From contig CBFHNR010000008.1 in NCBI GenBank assembly GCA_965657215.1, positions 42,179-106,178 on the forward strand: a DNA stretch of 64,000 nt. Reading direction: 5' to 3'. Under the pieces are notes generated by a model that saw only the letters and a list, made by a program, of their open reading frames with translations, was not told the DNA's origin and did not search any database. This stretch comes from JAHEJA01 sp965657215 (GTDB lineage Bacteria > Pseudomonadota > Alphaproteobacteria > Rhodobacterales > Rhodobacteraceae). The translations under genes were made by a program, and so were the position numbers. Shown here in pieces: positions 59,721 to 64,000 of the stretch (position 1 is its first letter; every line of letters starts with the position of its first letter).

Positions 59721-60296
59721 TTAGTTGACAATTGAATTGGTCTGCCCTGAAACTTCTGCAGTCTCGTCAGGCAAATCAATCTCGTAGAAAGTATATGACA
59801 AAGTGATCACTTTTGTGAACTTAGCATCCCTGTCATCTACCAATTCAGGATCTACATAAAAGGTAACGGGCATTTCAACCCTTTCCCCTGGTTGTAGAAC
59901 TTGTTCTTCAAAACAAAAACAATCGATTTTTGTAAAGAAGCCCCCTGCTTCGTAGGGAGTTACATTATAGGCCGCCGATCCAGCGATCGGTCGGTCGGAT
60001 GGATTATACGCCTCATAAAAGGCTAACCCAGTTTCCCCAATGCGAATTTCCATTTCGCGTTGAAGCGGCTTGAATTCCCAAGCCATATCTCGTTCGAGAG
60101 ACGCATCAAAGCGTACTTTGATGGTTTTATCCAAAACAACCTCGGAGCCTGCATCCGCAGTTTGAGGCTCGCCACCAAACCCAGTAACGCGGCAGAACCA
60201 GTCATAAAATGGGACCGAGGCCCAAGCGAGGCTTCCCATAAGGACCACAACACCAACGGTTTGAAAAACGGTTTTACGCTTTGCATCCATCGCCAT
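59721..60296 (-). CDS. ctaG: Cytochrome c oxidase assembly protein CtaG (Cox11 family)
   Basis: This copper-delivery protein serves the CuB site of subunit I. The 191-residue protein has an N-terminal membrane anchor (FQTVGVVVLMGSLAWASVPFYDWFCRV) and a periplasmic beta domain with the copper motif DCFCFEEQVL, a CxC pair, and the Cox11 segment GERVEMPVTFYVDPEL. Its start overlaps the stop of the small gene upstream (TAATG). Confidence 0.96.
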   Translation of the reverse strand: MAMDAKRKTVFQTVGVVVLMGSLAWASVPFYDWFCRVTGFGGEPQTADAGSEVVLDKTIKVRFDASLERDMAWEFKPLQREMEIRIGETGLAFYEAYNPSDRPIAGSAAYNVTPYEAGGFFTKIDCFCFEEQVLQPGERVEMPVTFYVDPELVDDRDAKFTKVITLSYTFYEIDLPDETAEVSGQTNSIVN

Positions 60297-60457
60297 TATT
60301 GTGTCTCCCCTGCTATTGCGCCTGACACATTGCCTTCGGTTACTTTGACAACGGTCAACCCAAATACAAGCACAACGAACAAGGCCAAAACGATGCCCAG
60401 TCCAAAGTTGCGGCTAAATCTGCGTTTGTGCAATTCATGCGGTTCTTTAAAACTCAT
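60296..60457 (-). CDS. Small single-helix protein of the cta cluster (CoxF-like)
   Basis: This 53-residue protein starts MSFKEPHELHKRRFSRN, has one membrane helix (GLGIVLALFVVLVFGLTVV) and a short tail. It overlaps ctaB by 4 bp (ATGA) upstream and ctaG by 1 bp (TAATG) downstream, so it is clearly translated as part of the operon. Small single-helix proteins of this kind, sometimes called CoxF, occupy this position in other alphaproteobacteria. It is probably an assembly or accessory factor of the aa3 oxidase. Confidence 0.85.
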   Translation of the reverse strand: MSFKEPHELHKRRFSRNFGLGIVLALFVVLVFGLTVVKVTEGNVSGAIAGETQ

Positions 60458-61395
60458 AACCATGTTCCCCAACCAAAGCGATCAAGGCCTGCTTCGACCA
60501 AAATCGCGCCAAAGTGCAAGAACAGATATGCCAAAGACAGTTTAAAGAATTTACGTTCTTCGGCAAAATTGTCCTGTTCAGACATCTCTTCATCACGACG
60601 CCAAATGCGCCACGCTCCCAAAAGGAAAAGAGAATTCAGAACAAGAGCTGTTATGATATAGATGGCACCTCCAATTGAGGTGAACCCAGCGGCCAATGCA
60701 AGGGCTGCAAGCAATACTGTATAGACCAAGATGTGTTTGCGCGTTGCGCGACGGCCATGTGTGACCGTCAACATAGGCACCTTTGCATCATCATAATCGT
60801 TGCGCATAAACAATGCGAGCGCCCAAAAATGCGGAGGTGTCCACATAAAGATCAGCGCAAACATAAGAACGCTTTCAACTGAGACGCCACCCGTTGCAAC
60901 CGCCCAACCGATCATCGGAGGAAAGGCACCAGCGGCACCACCAATGACGATGTTTTGAGGTGTCCAACGCTTTAGCCACATCGTGTAGATCACGACATAA
61001 AAGAAAATCGTAAAGGCTAAGAAGCCCGCAGCCACGAAGTTTGAGGCCAAGCCTAACATAACCACGGAGAACCCAGACAGGGCCAATCCCAATGCCTTAG
61101 CTTCGCCTTCGGTGACTTTACCCGCAGGGATTGGGCGCTTGCGTGTCCGTCGCATGACGCGATCAATGTCGGCATCATACCACATGTTTAATGCACCTGA
61201 TGCTCCACCGCCCAAAGCGATGAAAAGGATCGAGACCGCAGCTACAAAAGGATGAACAGACACGGGGGCCGCCAGGAGGCCAACGAAAGCTGTGAACACA
61301 ACCAACGACATAACACGCGGCTTCAATAAGGCGACGTAATCGCCAAATTGTGCATCGTCTGTGTAGACAGTGTTATGTACGCTTGTATCGCTCAT
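60454..61395 (-). CDS. ctaB: Protoheme IX farnesyltransferase (heme O synthase)
   Basis: This UbiA-family enzyme adds farnesyl to heme b to make heme O, the precursor of heme A for the oxidase. The protein is about 313 residues with eight to nine helices. The two Asp-rich regions are NMWYDADIDRVMRRTRKRP near residue 85 and the distal DYDDAKVPMLTVTHG. I place the start at 61395 (GAGAGCGAC upstream) instead of 61443, which has no ribosome-binding site. It is cotranscribed with ctaC. Confidence 0.95.
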   Translation of the reverse strand: MSDTSVHNTVYTDDAQFGDYVALLKPRVMSLVVFTAFVGLLAAPVSVHPFVAAVSILFIALGGGASGALNMWYDADIDRVMRRTRKRPIPAGKVTEGEAKALGLALSGFSVVMLGLASNFVAAGFLAFTIFFYVVIYTMWLKRWTPQNIVIGGAAGAFPPMIGWAVATGGVSVESVLMFALIFMWTPPHFWALALFMRNDYDDAKVPMLTVTHGRRATRKHILVYTVLLAALALAAGFTSIGGAIYIITALVLNSLFLLGAWRIWRRDEEMSEQDNFAEERKFFKLSLAYLFLHFGAILVEAGLDRFGWGTWL

Positions 61396-61444
61396 GTCGC
61401 TCTCGTGAGTGTGCCCCAGTTTGGGCTGGGACACTGGTTTCATA

Positions 61445-62305
61445 TTAGTTAGCAGAAGCTACGTCAAAAGATGCAGGCGCGCCGGCATATTCGTCTCTGG
61501 CCTCAACCAACCATGCGTCGTATTCTTCTTGGCTGACGACTTTAACAGTGATCGGCATGTAAGCGTGATCTTTGCCGCACAATTCTGAACACTGGCCAAA
61601 GTAAACGCCTTCACGTTCTGCAGCAAACCAAAGCTGACCAAGACGACCTGGAACCGCGTCTTGCTTTACGCCGAAGGATGGAATGGTCCAGCTGTGGATC
61701 ACGTCCGCACCAGTCACCTGCATGACAACTGTTTTTCCGACTGGAACCACAACTGCTGTATCAGTGGCCAACAAGAATTCATCACGTGAATAACCCGCTT
61801 CGATCAATTCGGCCTCAACCTCATCGTTCAAAACTTTGCCGTCACCGATCATAAAGCTGTCAAAGCCAAATCCTTCGTCAACGTATTCGTAGCCCCAGTA
61901 CCATTGGTAGCCAGTCACTTTGATGTTGATGTCACCTTCTGGAATTTCTTGCTGTTTGAACAAGATCGGCAAGGACCATGCACCAATTAACACAAGAACC
62001 AGAATTGGAATAACCGTCCAAGCAACTTCAACTGGTGAGTTGTGTGTGAAGCTGGCTGGGTTTGGGTTCGCACGGCGGTTAAAGCGCACGATTGCGTAAG
62101 CCAAAAGGGCGGTCACAAACAATACGATAGCTGTGATGATGTAAAGAATCATCGCATCCAACCACTGTAGGTCGCGCGCTAGTTCAGTGGCCGCAGGTTG
62201 GAAACCAAGTCCACCCTGTGTTGGCACACCAACAATTTCGTCTGCCATGGCAGGAAGTGCAGTAAAAGCAGCCAAGAGGCCAAGAAGCTTTGATGTATGT
62301 CGCAT
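61445..62305 (-). CDS. ctaC: Cytochrome c oxidase subunit II
   Basis: This subunit holds the CuA centre that accepts electrons from cytochrome c. The 286-residue protein has a Sec signal peptide (cleavage after AMA, about residue 21), two membrane helices, and the CuA ligands His204, Cys239, Glu241, Cys243, His247 and Met250 in CSELCGKDHAYM. It is the first gene of the cta cluster and is divergent from tldD across a 191-bp gap. Confidence 0.98.
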   Translation of the reverse strand: MRHTSKLLGLLAAFTALPAMADEIVGVPTQGGLGFQPAATELARDLQWLDAMILYIITAIVLFVTALLAYAIVRFNRRANPNPASFTHNSPVEVAWTVIPILVLVLIGAWSLPILFKQQEIPEGDINIKVTGYQWYWGYEYVDEGFGFDSFMIGDGKVLNDEVEAELIEAGYSRDEFLLATDTAVVVPVGKTVVMQVTGADVIHSWTIPSFGVKQDAVPGRLGQLWFAAEREGVYFGQCSELCGKDHAYMPITVKVVSQEEYDAWLVEARDEYAGAPASFDVASAN

Positions 62306-62463
62306 AATTCACCCTGATCGGTTGAGTGTCTCTCTCAGAACCCCTTAGCGTCACACTCGTCGCAATGCAAAGGAATCCCATTGTGTTCTGAAGGGTTTCA
62401 ATCATATTCTGCTTCGTAGATAAAGAACCAAGATTGCGGCAAAGAGCCGCTTCATGATATTTT

Positions 62464-62473
62464 TATGATATCA
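62464..62473. promoter_or_regulatory. Palindrome between ctaC and tldD
   Basis: ATGATATCAT is a perfect 10-bp palindrome, 24 bp upstream of tldD in the divergent control region. GATAT recurs 12 bp before. No clear -35/-10 pair was found for either gene. Confidence 0.25.
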
Positions 62474-62496
62474 TCCAACGAAAAAGGCTCATTTTT

Positions 62497-63918
62497 ATGT
62501 CAAACGGATACTTTAGCCCCTTCGAAACCGCCGTAGACCGTGAGTCAGCTCTCGCTATTTTGCGAAGTTCCACACTTGGTGCGGATGATGGAGAGCTCTT
62601 TTTCGAACGTCGGCAGTCAGAAACCTTGGTTTTGGATGACAATCGACTCAAGTCGGCGAACTTTGACGCCTCAGAAGGATTCGGTTTGCGCGCGGTGCAT
62701 GGGGACGTCACCGGATATGCCCATTCAACAGAAATAAGCGAAGCCGCTATGAAGCGCGCGGCGTCAACTGTGGCATTGGCCGCTCAAGACACCCAAAGCA
62801 CGCTGGCCGTTGCGCCTCTGTCAACGAACAACAATCTATATCCAGCCTTTGACCCAACCCAAGAGGTCAGCTTTGCCGCCAAGATTGATGTCTTGCGCGA
62901 AATTGATGCCTTTGTGCGTGATCTCGACCCTCGTGTGATCCAAGTCAGCGCCGTGATTTCTGCCTCATGCCAAGAGATCGTCATTTTGCGTCCCGAAGAC
63001 GATGTCTTAACCGATACCCGCCCAATGACGCGTGTGAACATCTCCGTTATCGTCGAAGAAAACGGCCGTCGTGAGACGGGAACTGCAGGTGGTGGTGGGC
63101 GCTTTGCTCTAGGCCAACTGATTGATCCACAAGATTGGCAACCCAAAGCCAAAGAAGCCCTGCGTGTCGCCTTAGTCAACTTAACGGCGGAGCCTGCTCC
63201 TGCGGGTGTTATGGATGTGGTTCTTGGGCCAGGCTGGCCTGGGATATTGTTGCACGAAGCTATCGGACATGGCCTAGAGGGTGATTTCAACCGAAAAGGA
63301 TCAAGTGCCTTTGCAGGCATGATGGGACAACAAATCGCCGCCAAGGGTGTGACTGTTCTAGATGATGGCACACTCCCCAATCGTCGCGGATCGCTCAACA
63401 TAGATGATGAGGGAACTCCGTCCGGAAAAAACACATTGATCGAAGACGGTGTCTTGGTCGGCTATATGCAAGATCGCCAAAACGCACGCTTAATGGGAGT
63501 TGCCCCCACAGGAAACGGGCGACGCGAAAGCTATGCACATGCTCCGATGCCACGGATGACCAACACATATATGATGGGTGGCGAAACCGAGCCCCAAGAC
63601 ATTGTCGCAGATCTCAAGGACGGAATTTACGCAGTTGGATTTGGCGGAGGCCAGGTTGATATCACCAATGGAAAATTCGTCTTTTCATGTACAGAAGCCT
63701 ATCGCGTCAAGAACGGTCAAATCGGCGCTCCTGTCACTGGGGCGACATTGATCGGGGACGGGGCCACATCTTTGCAGCATATCCGCGCGCTCGGCAATGA
63801 CATGGCTCTCGATCCCGGAATGGGCAACTGCGGTAAAGCAGGCCAATGGGTTCCAGTGGGAGTTGGACAGCCAACTGTGATGATCGGCGGGCTCACTGTT
63901 GGTGGGTCAGGAACCTAA
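62497..63918 (+). CDS. tldD: Metalloprotease TldD
   Basis: This is the catalytic subunit of the TldD/TldE peptidase, which trims unfolded peptides and matures some bacteriocins. The 473-residue protein has the zinc motif HEAIGH with His253, Glu254 and His258, followed by GLEGDFNRKGSSAFAG. It also has GTPSGKNTLIEDGVL and the late Cys-containing FSCTEAYRVKNGQI. The partner gene tldE (pmbA) is not in the window. It is divergent from ctaC. Confidence 0.96.
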   Translation: MSNGYFSPFETAVDRESALAILRSSTLGADDGELFFERRQSETLVLDDNRLKSANFDASEGFGLRAVHGDVTGYAHSTEISEAAMKRAASTVALAAQDTQSTLAVAPLSTNNNLYPAFDPTQEVSFAAKIDVLREIDAFVRDLDPRVIQVSAVISASCQEIVILRPEDDVLTDTRPMTRVNISVIVEENGRRETGTAGGGGRFALGQLIDPQDWQPKAKEALRVALVNLTAEPAPAGVMDVVLGPGWPGILLHEAIGHGLEGDFNRKGSSAFAGMMGQQIAAKGVTVLDDGTLPNRRGSLNIDDEGTPSGKNTLIEDGVLVGYMQDRQNARLMGVAPTGNGRRESYAHAPMPRMTNTYMMGGETEPQDIVADLKDGIYAVGFGGGQVDITNGKFVFSCTEAYRVKNGQIGAPVTGATLIGDGATSLQHIRALGNDMALDPGMGNCGKAGQWVPVGVGQPTVMIGGLTVGGSGT

Positions 63919-63988
63919 GTCACCGATAATTTACCTAAAATTAAGGGAACCCCGAGTATTCATGATTCTGTAAGCAGACGGAGTCGTG

Positions 63989-64000
63989 ATGGCCGACGAA
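63989..64000 (+). CDS. Possible start of the next gene (only four codons in window)
   Basis: ATG GCC GAC GAA follows CGGAG at a good distance, 70 bp after tldD. The window ends before any identification is possible. Confidence 0.3.

Noticed and set aside
59801..59816. GTGATCAC inside ctaG as another TCA-type operator
   Set aside because: It lies in coding sequence, is single and lacks the 21-bp partner.
1..64000. tRNA, rRNA or CRISPR features
   Set aside because: All gaps over 80 bp were read by eye; no cloverleaf, rRNA segment or regularly spaced repeat was found. A tRNAscan run would settle tRNA absence.

Overview
The window is a contiguous piece of an alphaproteobacterial chromosome, almost certainly a marine member of the Rhodobacteraceae (Roseobacter group). 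Three things point there: ethylmalonyl-CoA pathway genes (ccr, ecm, mch, mcl2); the gene order mdh-sucCD-sucAB-lpd, ruvCAB-ybgC-tolQRAB-pal-cpoB-tilS-ftsH and ctaC-ctaB-small gene-ctaG-ctaE-surf1-thrC-M16; and a GcrA cell-cycle regulator, phosphatidylcholine synthase and a DUF1127 protein. The base composition looks more balanced than in high-GC relatives such as Rhodobacter. I saw no rRNA, tRNA, CRISPR array, prophage or insertion sequence.

Layout. 1-5.2 kb: ccr (cut by the window edge) diverges from ecm; a GNAT enzyme, deoD and a lipoprotein follow. 5.2-10.8 kb: a DUF1989 protein, then the succinate dehydrogenase operon sdhC-sdhD-sdhA-lipoprotein-sulfotransferase-sdhB. 11.0-15.2 kb: TauE/SafE permease, mcl2, nnrU, a DUF1737 protein, mch and a DUF4344 metallopeptidase gene broken by an amber codon. 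15.3-25.2 kb: TCA-cycle block mdh, sucC, sucD, sucA, sucB, a MAPEG protein and lpd. 25.2-28.5 kb: a large RTX repeat protein gene, also broken by an in-frame TAG. 28.6-40.3 kb: a co-directional housekeeping block from ruvC to ftsH. 40.5-45.3 kb: DUF1127 with a probable small RNA in its 3' UTR, prmA, an MFS transporter, priA. 45.3-49.9 kb: fsa-type transaldolase, DUF484, xerC, pcs, an ABC-2 permease, gcrA. 50-54.9 kb: AsmA protein, rimO, FAD-linked oxidase. 54.9-62.3 kb: rimJ-like GNAT, M16 peptidase, thrC and the cytochrome c oxidase assembly cluster. 62.5-63.9 kb: tldD.

The first 25 kb form one metabolic theme: acetyl-CoA assimilation through the ethylmalonyl-CoA pathway feeding a TCA-cycle segment (succinyl-CoA, succinate, malate). 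Two sets of operator-like palindromes tie these genes together. Four sites with a CCGC-N3-GCAG core lie at ccr/ecm (two), mcl2 and mdh. Paired TGTGATCACA sites, each pair exactly 21 bp apart centre to centre, lie upstream of both the sdh and suc operons. The sdh promoter also carries TTAGCGCTAA and a 16-bp perfect palindrome. The factors that bind are inferred (PhaR-like, AkgR-like and CceR-like), not shown. The other main points of interest are a cuckoo-type small RNA candidate after the DUF1127 gene, a sulfotransferase inside the sdh operon, and two genes interrupted by TAG codons.
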